Positions 32,431-40,295 of a DNA stretch of 64,000 nucleotides are shown here, one piece after another. The position numbers and the translations under genes are program-made. Within the stretch, counting starts at the first letter, position 1. The number at the start of each line of letters is the position of its first letter. The DNA is taken from assembly GCA_020637295.1 (NCBI GenBank), contig JACJWF010000004.1, forward strand, positions 62,001-126,000, given 5' to 3'. Origin of the DNA: Acidimicrobiaceae bacterium. GTDB taxonomy: Bacteria; Actinomycetota; Acidimicrobiia; Acidimicrobiales; Ilumatobacteraceae. The notes below the pieces were generated by a model. It had not been told where the DNA came from, made no database searches, and worked only from the letters and a program-made list of their open reading frames with translations.

Positions 32431-32586
32431 GTGCCCGGTGCCATCGCCATCGTCGTCGCCCTGCTGATCTTCCCCGTCATCGCGCTGATGGGGTCCACCA
32501 CCATCGCCGCCCTGCTGGGCTGGGCGCTGGACCGCGACGGCCGCGATCGCAACGAGGGCAGCGAACTGGTCGACGTCAACTACTGA
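32431..32586 (+). CDS. Small single-span membrane protein
   Basis: A 51-residue ORF from GTG at 32431 to TGA at 32584-32586, four bases after the ridA stop. Third positions are almost all G or C, as in real genes here. One membrane segment covers about residues 4-33 (AIAIVVALLIFPVIALMG then a Gly/Ala-rich half), and the tail is charged (DRDGRDRNEGSELVDVNY). Function unknown; it may be an accessory peptide of the operon. Confidence 0.6.
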   Translation: MPGAIAIVVALLIFPVIALMGSTTIAALLGWALDRDGRDRNEGSELVDVNY

Positions 32587-32630
32587 CGTCCCCGCTCCAC
32601 ACGTCGCCCGTGGCTGGCAGACTGGCCGGC

Positions 32631-33998
32631 ATGCACCAACACGACACCTCCACCGAGGTGCTCACCCAGGCCGTCGTCCGCTACGCGGTGGACCGCGTGC
32701 GGCTGGACCCGCCCCCGCTGGACGGGCCGCGCACCCTCACCGAGCTGAGGGCCATGGCCGGCCGCACCGTCACCCCGCAAGGGCTGGGTGGGCTGGAGGC
32801 ACTGCGGGTGTTCGGTGACGTGTTGGCACCGGCCTGCATCTCGGTGGACCACCCCCGCTTCCTCTCCTTCGTGCCGGCCGCGCCCACCGAGGCGAGCGTC
32901 CTGTTCGACCTGGTGGTCGGAGCCTGCAGCATCTACGGCGGCTCGTGGCTGGAGGGCGGCGGGGCCGTGTTTGCCGAGAACGAGGCGCTGCGGTTCATCG
33001 CCGATGCCGCCGGCCTGCCGGCCGAGGCGGGCGGGGTGTTCGTCAGTGGTGGCACCGCCGGCAACCTCAGCGCGCTCATCGCCGCCCGCTGGCGGTGGCG
33101 CCAGCGAGCGGGTGGCCGTCACGATCGCACTCGTGGGCTCATCATCTCCTCGAAGGGGGCGCACAGCTCCATCGCCCAGGCGTGCCGGGCGATGGACACC
33201 GACGAGGTGCAGGTCACCGCAGACGCCGAGGGTCGCCTGCATCCCGAGCACCTGCGCGCCGCGGTGGCCGCGCTGAGCGCGGAGGACCGCGACCGCGTGT
33301 TCGCCGTGGTCGCCACCTGCGGCACCACCAACGCCGGCGTCATCGACGACCTCACCGCGGCCGCCGACGTCGCCGCCGAACTCGGGGTCTGGTTCCACGT
33401 GGACGGCGCGTACGGCGGCGCCGGCCTGCTGGCCCCGAGCGTGCGATCCCGCTACGACGGCATCGAGCGGGCCGACAGCTTCATCGTCGACCCGCACAAG
33501 TGGCTGTTCGCCCCGTTCGACAGTTGTGCACTGCTGTACCGCGACCCCGAGGTCGCCCGCCGGGCACACACCCAGCACGCCGAGTACCTGGACGTGCTGC
33601 ACGGTGGCGAGGCGGAATGGAACCCCAGCGACTATGCCCACCACCTGTCGCGCCGCGCCCGTGGCCTGCCGTTCTGGTTCAGCCTGGCCACCCACGGCAC
33701 CGACGCCTACCGCGATGCGGTGGAGACCACCCTCGCGGTGGCCAAGGGCGGCGCCCGGCTGATCGCCGACGCCCCGCACCTGGAGCTCATCATGGAGCCC
33801 GAGCTCAGCGTGGTGCTGTTCCGCCGCGTGGGGTGGACGGGCCAGGACTACCAGGCGTGGAGCGACCGGATGCTGGCGGAGGGCCAGGCGTTCGTGGTGC
33901 CCACGGCGTGGGCCGGCGAGCCCGTGCTGCGCTATTGCGTGGTGAACCCGCGCACCACCCTGGACGACATCCGCCTGATCGTCGACTCGCTGGCCTGA
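32631..33998 (+). CDS. Pyridoxal-phosphate group II amino-acid decarboxylase
   Basis: A 455-residue enzyme of the aromatic amino acid/glutamate decarboxylase family. The PLP lysine is in DPHKWLF, the phosphate-binding segment is SGGTAGNLSAL, the stacking His is in SSKGAHSS, the Asp is in WFHVDGAYGG, and the CGTTNAG segment is conserved. Substrate cannot be told from sequence; aromatic amino acids are likely from overall similarity. Start ATG at 32631; a GTG at 32610 is less likely. 22 bases before the amidohydrolase gene. Confidence 0.9.
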   Translation: MHQHDTSTEVLTQAVVRYAVDRVRLDPPPLDGPRTLTELRAMAGRTVTPQGLGGLEALRVFGDVLAPACISVDHPRFLSFVPAAPTEASVLFDLVVGACSIYGGSWLEGGGAVFAENEALRFIADAAGLPAEAGGVFVSGGTAGNLSALIAARWRWRQRAGGRHDRTRGLIISSKGAHSSIAQACRAMDTDEVQVTADAEGRLHPEHLRAAVAALSAEDRDRVFAVVATCGTTNAGVIDDLTAAADVAAELGVWFHVDGAYGGAGLLAPSVRSRYDGIERADSFIVDPHKWLFAPFDSCALLYRDPEVARRAHTQHAEYLDVLHGGEAEWNPSDYAHHLSRRARGLPFWFSLATHGTDAYRDAVETTLAVAKGGARLIADAPHLELIMEPELSVVLFRRVGWTGQDYQAWSDRMLAEGQAFVVPTAWAGEPVLRYCVVNPRTTLDDIRLIVDSLA

Positions 33999-34019
33999 CC
34001 CTGCCACTGGAGGACTTCC

Positions 34020-35387
34020 GTGACCGACCTCGTGATCCGCAACGCCCGCTTGGTGGCCACCGTGGACGCCGACCGCCGTGAACTGCCCGGCGGGTGGGTG
34101 GCCATCAGCGGCAACCTGGTGGAGGCCGTGGGCACCGGCCACCCGCCCGAGGCCGCGATCACCGTGGACGCCACGGACTGCCTGGTCACCCCTGGGCTGA
34201 TCAACGCCCACCACCACCTGTATCAGAACCTCACCCGCGCCTACCCGCCGATGACCGACAAGCCCCTGTTCGGCTGGCTCCAGTCGCTGTACCCGCTGTG
34301 GCGGGCGATCGACGAGGAGAGCGTGTACACCAGCACGTTCGTGGGTCTGGCCGAACTGGCGCTCAGCGGCTGCACCACCAGCAGCGACCACCTCTACCTG
34401 CACCCACACGGCGCCGGCGACCTGCTCACCGCCGAGATCACCGCGGCCCGCGACCTGGGCGTGCGCTTCCACCCCACGCGCGGCTCGATGAGCCTCAGCG
34501 TGAAGGACGGCGGCCTGCCGCCCGACGACGTGGTGGCCGACGACGACGAGATCCTTGCCGCCAGCGAGGCCGCCGTCGCCCATCATCACGATCGCTCCCA
34601 CGGGGCCATGACCCGGGTGGCGCTCGCCCCGTGCAGCCCGTTCAGTGTCACCGAACGGCTGATGGTGGCCAGCGCCGAACTGGCCGAGCGGCTGGACGTA
34701 CGGCTGCACACCCACTTCGCCGAGAACGCCGAGGACGACGAGTTCTCGCTGGCAACCTTCGGTTGCCGCCCGATGGAGTACCTGGAGCGCACCGGCTGGT
34801 GCACCGATCGCACCTGGGTGGCCCATTGCGTGATGCCGAACGATGCCGAGCAGCAGCGCCTGGGCGCCGCCGGCGTGGGCGTGGCCCACTGCCCGAGCAG
34901 CAACCTCATCTTGTCCTCCGGCATCTCCCCGATCGTGCCGATGCGCCGCTACGGGGTGAAGGTCGGCCTGGGGGTCGATGGCTCGTCGTCGGCCGACAGC
35001 GCCTCGCTGTGGCTGGAGGCTCGCCAGGCGATGCTGCTGGCCAAGCTGCGCGACGGTGCCGCCGCCGGTACCGCCCGCATGGCGCTGGAGGTGGCGACGC
35101 TGGGCGGTGCGGGCTGCCTGGGCCGGGAGGGTGAGTTGGGCGTGCTGGCCCCCGGCGCGGTGGCCGACGTCGCCGTGTGGAAGCTGGACGGACCGCTGTT
35201 CGCCGGCGCACTGGCCGACCCGGTGGAGGCCTGGCTGCGCTGCGGGCCCACCGGCGCCTGGCACACGATCGTCAACGGTTCCTTCGTCGTGCGCAACGGC
35301 CGGATCATCCACCCCCACCTCGACGAGCAGTTGCGACTGCACGCCCGTCACGCAGCGCGCATCCAACGTCTCGCCGGTCAGGGCTGA
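34020..35387 (+). CDS. Amidohydrolase, 8-oxoguanine deaminase-like
   Basis: A 455-residue zinc deaminase of the cytosine deaminase/TrzN clan (COG0402). Metal ligands: HHH in NAHHHLYQNLTRAYP, His in RLHTHFAE, His in WVAHCV, and Asp in GLGVDGSSSAD. The stretches LFGWLQSLYPLW, SGCTTSSDHLYLHP, RFHPTRGSMSLS and ALAPCSPFSV are typical of 8-oxoguanine deaminase. It would convert 8-oxoguanine to urate plus ammonia, which fits the molybdo-hydroxylase-like and RidA genes upstream in a purine or N-heterocycle pathway. GTG at 34020 follows GGAGGA. Confidence 0.88.
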   Translation: MTDLVIRNARLVATVDADRRELPGGWVAISGNLVEAVGTGHPPEAAITVDATDCLVTPGLINAHHHLYQNLTRAYPPMTDKPLFGWLQSLYPLWRAIDEESVYTSTFVGLAELALSGCTTSSDHLYLHPHGAGDLLTAEITAARDLGVRFHPTRGSMSLSVKDGGLPPDDVVADDDEILAASEAAVAHHHDRSHGAMTRVALAPCSPFSVTERLMVASAELAERLDVRLHTHFAENAEDDEFSLATFGCRPMEYLERTGWCTDRTWVAHCVMPNDAEQQRLGAAGVGVAHCPSSNLILSSGISPIVPMRRYGVKVGLGVDGSSSADSASLWLEARQAMLLAKLRDGAAAGTARMALEVATLGGAGCLGREGELGVLAPGAVADVAVWKLDGPLFAGALADPVEAWLRCGPTGAWHTIVNGSFVVRNGRIIHPHLDEQLRLHARHAARIQRLAGQG

Positions 35388-35390
35388 CCC

Positions 35391-35972
35391 GTGCTCGCCG
35401 GTTTCCTGGTGGCGTTCGGCACCGTCTTCCTCGCCGAACTGCCCGACAAGACGATGGTGGCCTCGCTGGTGCTCACCACCCGCTTCCACCGGCCCCTCGC
35501 CGTCTGGGTGGGCGTGTGCGCCGCGTTCGCACTCCATGTGGCGCTCGCCGTCACCATCGGGTCGCTGCTGCGGCGCCTGCCCGACACGCCGGTGCAGGTG
35601 GTGGTGGCCGTGCTGTTCCTCGTGGGAGGCGTGCTGCTGCTTCGCGGCGACGGCGAAGAGGACGGCGACGGCCGCGAGGAGGCGGCATCACTGTCCTTCC
35701 GCCGGGTGGCGCTCACGGCGGCGTCGGTGGTCGGTCTGGCCGAGTTCGGCGACCTCACCCAGCTGGCCACCGCAGGGATCGCCACCCGCTACTCGGCGGC
35801 GGTGGCCGTGGCGCTCGGCGCCTGGTGTGCGCTGGCGTCGGTGGCCGCGTTGGCCGTCACCGCCGGGCGGTGGATCACCCGTCACGTCCCCCTGCACATG
35901 GTGCAACGGATCGCTGGCGTGGTGTTCCTCGGGTTCGGCCTCTTCACGCTGGTGACGGCGTTCACCGGGTGA
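35391..35972 (+). CDS. GDT1/TMEM165 (UPF0016) family cation transporter
   Basis: A 193-residue membrane protein with six segments in two homologous halves. The two family signatures are ELPDKT (first half) and EFGDLT (second half; the canonical form is ExGD[KR][ST], so Lys/Arg is replaced by Leu). Bacterial members (MneA, Mnx) export Mn2+ or move Ca2+/Mn2+. A charged loop (GDGEEDGDGREEA) separates the halves. It starts GTG at 35391, 3 bases after the amidohydrolase, so it is part of the same operon, and overlaps or abuts the next gene. Confidence 0.85.
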   Translation: MLAGFLVAFGTVFLAELPDKTMVASLVLTTRFHRPLAVWVGVCAAFALHVALAVTIGSLLRRLPDTPVQVVVAVLFLVGGVLLLRGDGEEDGDGREEAASLSFRRVALTAASVVGLAEFGDLTQLATAGIATRYSAAVAVALGAWCALASVAALAVTAGRWITRHVPLHMVQRIAGVVFLGFGLFTLVTAFTG

Positions 35973-35992
35973 CCGGCGCTACGGTCCGAGCC

Positions 35993-36508
35993 ATGCCCGA
36001 CGACGCCGATCAGTTCCTCGTGGGGGTGTCCCTGCCGGACGCACTCCGTGCGCAGGAGTTCCTCACTGCCGCGACCCATCTCAGCGTGTCGGGCTCCCTG
36101 CGGCTGCGCGACGCCGTCATCGTGGTGAAAGACGCCAACGGTCACACCTCGGTGAAGGAGACGATCGACCCGCAGCCCGGCCAGGCGGCGCTGTCGAGCG
36201 CGATGTGGACCGGGCTGCTGGGTCTGATCTTCGGCGGTCCGGTGGGCTGGCTGGTGGGCGGTGCGGTGGGCGCCGGTGTCGGTGCCGTCACCGCCAAGGT
36301 GGTGGACATCGGGATTCCCGACGAGTGGGTGGCGTGGTTCCGCGAGGCTGGGCAGCCCGGTACCACCACGGTGGTGCTGCTGCTGGAGGACCTGGACATC
36401 GGCGCTCTCGCCAACGAGATGACCCGCTTCCCGTTCGCCCGCCTGGTGCACACCACCCTTCCGGAGGACGCCATGCGCCGCCTGGAGGCGGCACTCGGCG
36501 GGGCATGA
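35993..36508 (+). CDS. DUF1269 family membrane protein
   Basis: A 171-residue protein with one glycine-zipper hydrophobic hairpin in the middle (about residues 68-98, GLLGLIFGGPVGWLVGGAVG). The halves on either side are soluble-like (DAVIVVKDANGHTSVKET and IPDEWVAWFREAGQPGTTTVVLLLED), typical of DUF1269 proteins with unknown role. Start ATG at 35993; the GTG at 35969 that overlaps the previous stop is an alternative. Its stop overlaps the lipase-like gene start (ATGA). Confidence 0.75.
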   Translation: MPDDADQFLVGVSLPDALRAQEFLTAATHLSVSGSLRLRDAVIVVKDANGHTSVKETIDPQPGQAALSSAMWTGLLGLIFGGPVGWLVGGAVGAGVGAVTAKVVDIGIPDEWVAWFREAGQPGTTTVVLLLEDLDIGALANEMTRFPFARLVHTTLPEDAMRRLEAALGGA

Positions 36509-37197
36509 GCCGCCGCCGCGCCGCGCTGGCGGCGCTGCTGCTGGCCGCGGTGGCCGCCACGGTTCCTGGCGGCTGCACCAACCGTGCCGACGACACCTCC
36601 GGCGGTGGGGGTATCAGCCTTCCGTCCTTCCCATCCGTCGAGTTGCGGATGGACTCGGTGGTGATGGTCGGCGACTCCATCACCGAGGGCAGCGCGATCG
36701 TGCTGCAGGACACCCTGACGACCGCTGGGTTCTCCGACGTCGTCGTGGACGGCGATGCCAGCCGGCGAATCGAAGTGGGCACCGGCGCCGGAGGTGGCCC
36801 GGTGAGCGGGCTGCGGACCATCCTTCGCCTCATTGCCGAGGGGGCATCGCCCGACGTGTGGGTGATCGAACTGGGCACCAACGACATCGGTGCGTACACC
36901 GAGGCCGAGTACCGCGACCTCATCACCCAGGTGCTCGACCTGCTGCCGGCCACCGTGCCCCTGGTGTGGGTCAACACGTTCCGTCCCGACCAGCCGGAAC
37001 ACACCGTGCTGTTCAACGGCCTGCTGGCCGAGACGCTGGCGGCACGTGGGCACTCGGCGATCGCCGACTGGTACACCGCAGCAGCCGCCCCGGACCAGGC
37101 CATCCTGCGCAGCGACATGTTGCACCCCAACGAGACCGGGCAGGTGGCCCTGGCGATGCTGGTGGTGGACGCGCTGAGCCGCCTGCCGGCCGCCTGA
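36505..37197 (+). CDS. SGNH/GDSL-type hydrolase lipoprotein
   Basis: A 230-residue secreted protein. The signal peptide ends in a lipobox (VPGGC, residue about 24). The SGNH blocks are visible: MVGDSITEGS (nucleophile Ser), VIELGTNDIG (Asn in block III), and LHPNETG (catalytic His with the Asp before it). It is an esterase, lipase or acyl-transferase of the outer face, perhaps acting on polysaccharide acetyl groups. The ATG overlaps the DUF1269 stop. Last gene of a tight run that starts near 30.5 kb. Confidence 0.85.
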   Translation: MSRRRAALAALLLAAVAATVPGGCTNRADDTSGGGGISLPSFPSVELRMDSVVMVGDSITEGSAIVLQDTLTTAGFSDVVVDGDASRRIEVGTGAGGGPVSGLRTILRLIAEGASPDVWVIELGTNDIGAYTEAEYRDLITQVLDLLPATVPLVWVNTFRPDQPEHTVLFNGLLAETLAARGHSAIADWYTAAAAPDQAILRSDMLHPNETGQVALAMLVVDALSRLPAA

Positions 37198-37383
37198 CCC
37201 GGCCCCTACGACGAAAGTGGCGCCGGGTGCGCGGCCACCCGAGGGGGAGTGGTCCGCGCGCCCGGCGCGTGCAGACGGTGCCCGTTGTCTCGCTGTCGGC
37301 GTGGGGACCGGCCGGCGTTGCGACGGGGTGTCGCGGGCGGGGCCAGACACCGTCTCGATGTGGGCCGGGCAGTGCCCTTCCCG

Positions 37384-37413
37384 CCGGTAAATATAGCACG
37401 GTACATTTACCGG
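37384..37413 (+). promoter_or_regulatory. Palindromic operator before the TetR gene
   Basis: Perfect 9-base inverted repeat CCGGTAAAT (37384-37392) and ATTTACCGG (37405-37413) with a 12-base centre. It is the AT-richest spot for kilobases, includes TATAGC as a possible -10, and lies 35 bases before the TetR start. It is the likely autoregulatory operator. Confidence 0.7.
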
Positions 37414-37447
37414 GTCGACGAGTCGGACGGGATACGGTGAACTGCTG

Positions 37448-38050
37448 ATGCCCCGTCCGCCCGCCACCCCGGCCCGTCGCCGCGGCCGCCCGCCGAAGCT
37501 GGACGGCACCACCCCCGACACACGGGAACGCCTGCTGGAGGCAGCCTTCGCCTCACTGCTGGAGCTCGGCTACGACGGCGTCACGCTGGCCGACGTCGCC
37601 AAGCGGGCCGGCGTCACGGCCAACGCCGTCTATCACCACTTCGACGGCCGCTCGGCGCTGATGGTGGCCGCCGCCAAGCGGGCGCTGGATGCGGTGCAGT
37701 GGCCGGCGGTGCTGCCCGCCACCGAGGCCTCGGAGCGCGCCCGCATGGCCGTGCGGGCGTTCCTGCGGCCCGAGGCGGCCGGGTTCCGCCGGTTCATCCT
37801 CGAACTGCACGCCGCCGCCAGCCGCGACCCGGAACTGGCCCCGCTGCTGGAGGACTGGAACGCCGCCAGCCTGGCCAACTGGTTGCGCCTCACCGGCCGC
37901 AGCCAGGAGGCGAAGGCGCGGATCAAGGCGTTCTTCCTCCTGGTGATGGGCACGTGCCATCTGGAGCAGTACGGCGCACTCGGCACCAACCACCGGCTGG
38001 TGATCGCCGCGCTGGAGGACGCCGCGGCCGGGCTGTTCGCCGACCTGTGA
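37448..38050 (+). CDS. TetR family transcriptional regulator
   Basis: A 200-residue repressor. An N-terminal Arg/Pro tail (ARRRGRPPK) precedes the helix-turn-helix (TRERLLEAAFASLLELGYDGVTLADVAKRAGVTANAVYHHFDGRSAL), which is a full TetR DNA-binding domain. The C-terminal ligand domain has no recognised signature. The palindrome at 37384-37413 is its likely site. Targets beyond itself are not evident; the neighbours are an SGNH lipoprotein and glnR (convergent). Confidence 0.9.
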   Translation: MPRPPATPARRRGRPPKLDGTTPDTRERLLEAAFASLLELGYDGVTLADVAKRAGVTANAVYHHFDGRSALMVAAAKRALDAVQWPAVLPATEASERARMAVRAFLRPEAAGFRRFILELHAAASRDPELAPLLEDWNAASLANWLRLTGRSQEAKARIKAFFLLVMGTCHLEQYGALGTNHRLVIAALEDAAAGLFADL

Positions 38051-38076
38051 GGCCGGGCCGGCGGGTCAGCCCGGGT

Positions 38077-38757
38077 TCAACCGCCCCAGCGGCTCTGGCC
38101 GAAGCGGTAGCCGACGCTGCGCACCGTCTGGATGAGGTTGGCGTGCTCCTCGCCGAGCTTGGCGCGCAGGCGGCGGATGTGCACGTCCACCGTGCGAGCG
38201 CCGCCGTAGTACTCGTAGCCCCACACCCGGCTGAGCAGCATCTCGCGGGTGAACACCTTGCCCGGGTTCTGGGCCAGGAACTTGAGCAGCTCGTACTCCA
38301 TGTAGGTGAGGTCCAGCGGGCGGCCCTCGATGCTGGCCTGGTAGGTCTCCAGGTTGAGGGCCAGGCCGTCGTGCTCCACCACGTCGGGGCGGGTGGTGTC
38401 CGCGCCGCGGAAGAACAGGTGGCGCAGCCGGGCCTGCAGTTCCATCGGGTGGAACGGGCTGAGGCAGAAGTCGTCGAACAGCTCGTCGCGTAGTTCCAGG
38501 TCGGCCAGCTGGCCGCCGCCCACCAGTACCAGCAGCGGCGCCACGGGGGTGTCTCGCTTGCGCAGGGCCCGGCAGACGGCCCAGGCGCCGTCGGGGTCCT
38601 GATCCGCGGCGACCACGGCGCCGGCCCAGCCGCCGGCCGGTTCGCTGCGGGCGGCCTCGTCGGCCGAGGCGACGGCCTTCCACCGGTAGCCCGCCATGTC
38701 CAGGGTGCGCGCCAGGTCCGGCGGCGGTGGGTCGGGGTAGATGGCGATCAGCTCCAT
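38077..38757 (-). CDS. glnR: GlnR-type nitrogen regulator (atypical OmpR family)
   Basis: A 226-residue protein: a degenerate receiver domain (about 1-115) and an OmpR-type winged helix (about 125-226). The DNA-binding part RPLDLTYMEYELLKFLAQNPGKVFTREMLLSRVWGYEYYGGARTVDVHIRRLRAKLG is nearly the same as in GlnR of mycobacteria and streptomycetes. The receiver lacks a clear phosphorylation Asp with its partners, as in known GlnR. GlnR controls ammonium assimilation. It lies 13 bases after glnA, with glnII upstream, so the regulator is linked to two of its usual targets. Confidence 0.88.
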   Translation of the reverse strand: MELIAIYPDPPPPDLARTLDMAGYRWKAVASADEAARSEPAGGWAGAVVAADQDPDGAWAVCRALRKRDTPVAPLLVLVGGGQLADLELRDELFDDFCLSPFHPMELQARLRHLFFRGADTTRPDVVEHDGLALNLETYQASIEGRPLDLTYMEYELLKFLAQNPGKVFTREMLLSRVWGYEYYGGARTVDVHIRRLRAKLGEEHANLIQTVRSVGYRFGQSRWGG

Positions 38758-38770
38758 CGGGCGGCCTCGC

Positions 38771-40108
38771 TCAGAGCGTCCTCAGGTAGCGGTTCAGCTC
38801 GAACTGGCTGACGTGCGTCTTGTACGCCCGCCACTCACTGCGCTTGTTGCGCAGGAACCATTCGAAGATGTGCTCCCCCAGTGCCTCGCGCACGAGGGTG
38901 GAGCGCTCCATCACCCGCAACGAGTCCGACAGCGACTGGGGCAGGGTGTCGATGCCCAGCCCGCTGAGCGCCTGGTCGTCCAGTTCGAACAGGTTGGCGT
39001 CGGCCTCGGCGGGCAGTTCGTAGCCCTGCTCCACGCCGCGCAGGCCGGCGGCGAGCAGCACGCTGAAGGCTAGGTACGGGTTGCAGGCAGGGTCCGGCGA
39101 GCGGTACTCCAGGCGGGTGGCGCTGGGGTTGCCACGCTTGGCGATCGGCACCCGGATGAGGCCGCTGCGGTTGTTGCGGGCCCAGGAGATGTGCACCGGC
39201 GCCTCGAAGCCGGGCACCAGCCGCTTGTAGCTGTTGACCGTCTGGTTGGTGATCGCCGTGATCTCGGCGGCGTGGTGCAGCAGGCCGGCCATGAACTGCT
39301 TCGCCACGGGCGACAGGTGGTAGGCGTCGTCGGCGTCGTAGAACGCGTTGTCGTCGCCGTCGAACAGGCTGAGGTGCAGGTGCATGCCGCTGCCCTGCAC
39401 GCCTTCCAGCGGCTTGGGCATGAACGTGGCGTGCACGCCCTGCTTGGCCGCGGCCTCGCGGACCACCAGCCGGAAGGTCATGATGCTGTCCGCCATGGTC
39501 AGCGCGTCGGTGTGGCGCAGGTCGATCTCGTGCTGGCTGGGGGAGTCCTCGTGGAAGCTGTACTCCACGGGGATGCTCATCGTCTCCAGCGTGCGGATGG
39601 TCTCCTTGCGCAGGGTGCCGGCCACGTCGGTGGTGGTGAGGTCGAAGAAGCTGCCCTCGTCCAGCGGCACCGGGGCCATGCCCGGCTGGGGCGGGGCGAA
39701 GTAGAAGAACTCGATGTCCGGGCTGACGTAGAACGTGAAGCCGCGGTCGTGCGCGGCCCGCAGGTTGCGGCGCAGCACCTGGCGCGGGTCGCCCTCGAAC
39801 GGGGTGCCGTCGAGGTTGTGGATGTCGCAGAACACCCGGGCCTCGACCGCCTTCGGGTCGCTCCAGGGGAGGACTTCGAACGTGTTGGGGTCCGGCATGG
39901 CCAGCACGTCGGATTCCTGCACGCGGCTGAAGCCGTCGATGCTGGACCCGTCGAAGGTCATCCCGTCCTCGAGGGCGTTCTCCAGTTCGGCGGGGCTGAT
40001 GGCGAAGCTCTTCAGATTGCCGAGCACGTCGGTGAACCACAGGCGGATCAGCCGAACCCCTCGCTCCTCCACCGTGCGGAGGACGTAGTCGCGTTGTTGG
40101 TCGAGCAT
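38771..40108 (-). CDS. glnA: Glutamine synthetase, GSI type without adenylylation site
   Basis: A 445-residue dodecameric-type glutamine synthetase. Motifs: DGSSIDGF, EFFYF, MHLHLSLFDG, NRSGLIRVP and ATRLEYRSPDPACNPYLAFS. The length and the ending (ELPAEADANLFELDDQALSGLG) fit GSI-alpha; the NLYDLPPEE segment that carries the adenylylated Tyr of GSI-beta is not present, so control is likely transcriptional and by feedback. ATG at 40108 has AAAGGG upstream (40126-40120 region). Upstream direct repeats form a probable GlnR site. Followed by glnR in the same operon. Confidence 0.92.
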   Translation of the reverse strand: MLDQQRDYVLRTVEERGVRLIRLWFTDVLGNLKSFAISPAELENALEDGMTFDGSSIDGFSRVQESDVLAMPDPNTFEVLPWSDPKAVEARVFCDIHNLDGTPFEGDPRQVLRRNLRAAHDRGFTFYVSPDIEFFYFAPPQPGMAPVPLDEGSFFDLTTTDVAGTLRKETIRTLETMSIPVEYSFHEDSPSQHEIDLRHTDALTMADSIMTFRLVVREAAAKQGVHATFMPKPLEGVQGSGMHLHLSLFDGDDNAFYDADDAYHLSPVAKQFMAGLLHHAAEITAITNQTVNSYKRLVPGFEAPVHISWARNNRSGLIRVPIAKRGNPSATRLEYRSPDPACNPYLAFSVLLAAGLRGVEQGYELPAEADANLFELDDQALSGLGIDTLPQSLSDSLRVMERSTLVREALGEHIFEWFLRNKRSEWRAYKTHVSQFELNRYLRTL

Positions 40109-40130
40109 GAGCTGCGCCCTTTCACCTGAA

Positions 40131-40197
40131 TGTGAACGCCGCATTTTGCCATTGTGCGGCCCGAACCGCCCCGGCCGCACTGTGAACGCCGTGTGAA
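40131..40197 (-). promoter_or_regulatory. Candidate GlnR-binding direct repeats upstream of glnA
   Basis: TGTGAA occurs at 40181-40186 and 40192-40197, exactly 11 bases apart, and again as a single copy at 40131-40136. The minus-strand reading is TTCACA-CGGCG-TTCACA. OmpR-family proteins bind tandem direct repeats one helical turn apart. The same pair occurs before glnII. The word differs from the classical GTnAC GlnR half-site. Confidence 0.6.
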
Positions 40198-40235
40198 CCG
40201 CCCCCGGCCCCGGCGGAGGGGGTTCGGGAAAACGG

Positions 40236-40267
40236 CGAAGGGGCCCGGCCGAAGCCGAGCCCCTTCG
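40236..40267 (-). terminator. Intrinsic terminator after glnII
   Basis: A 9-base stem (40236-40244 with 40259-40267) lies 28 bases after the glnII stop on the minus strand and is followed in that direction by CCGTTTTCCC, giving a short T-tract. It separates glnII from glnA-glnR. Confidence 0.65.
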
Positions 40268-40295
40268 AGCGGAACCTGCGCGGATCGAGTGTGGA

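Noticed and set aside
32580..35537. A 985-codon open frame on the minus strand under the decarboxylase and amidohydrolase genes.
   Set aside because: The product is low-complexity (Gly, His, Arg, Val), and both plus-strand genes have complete active sites.
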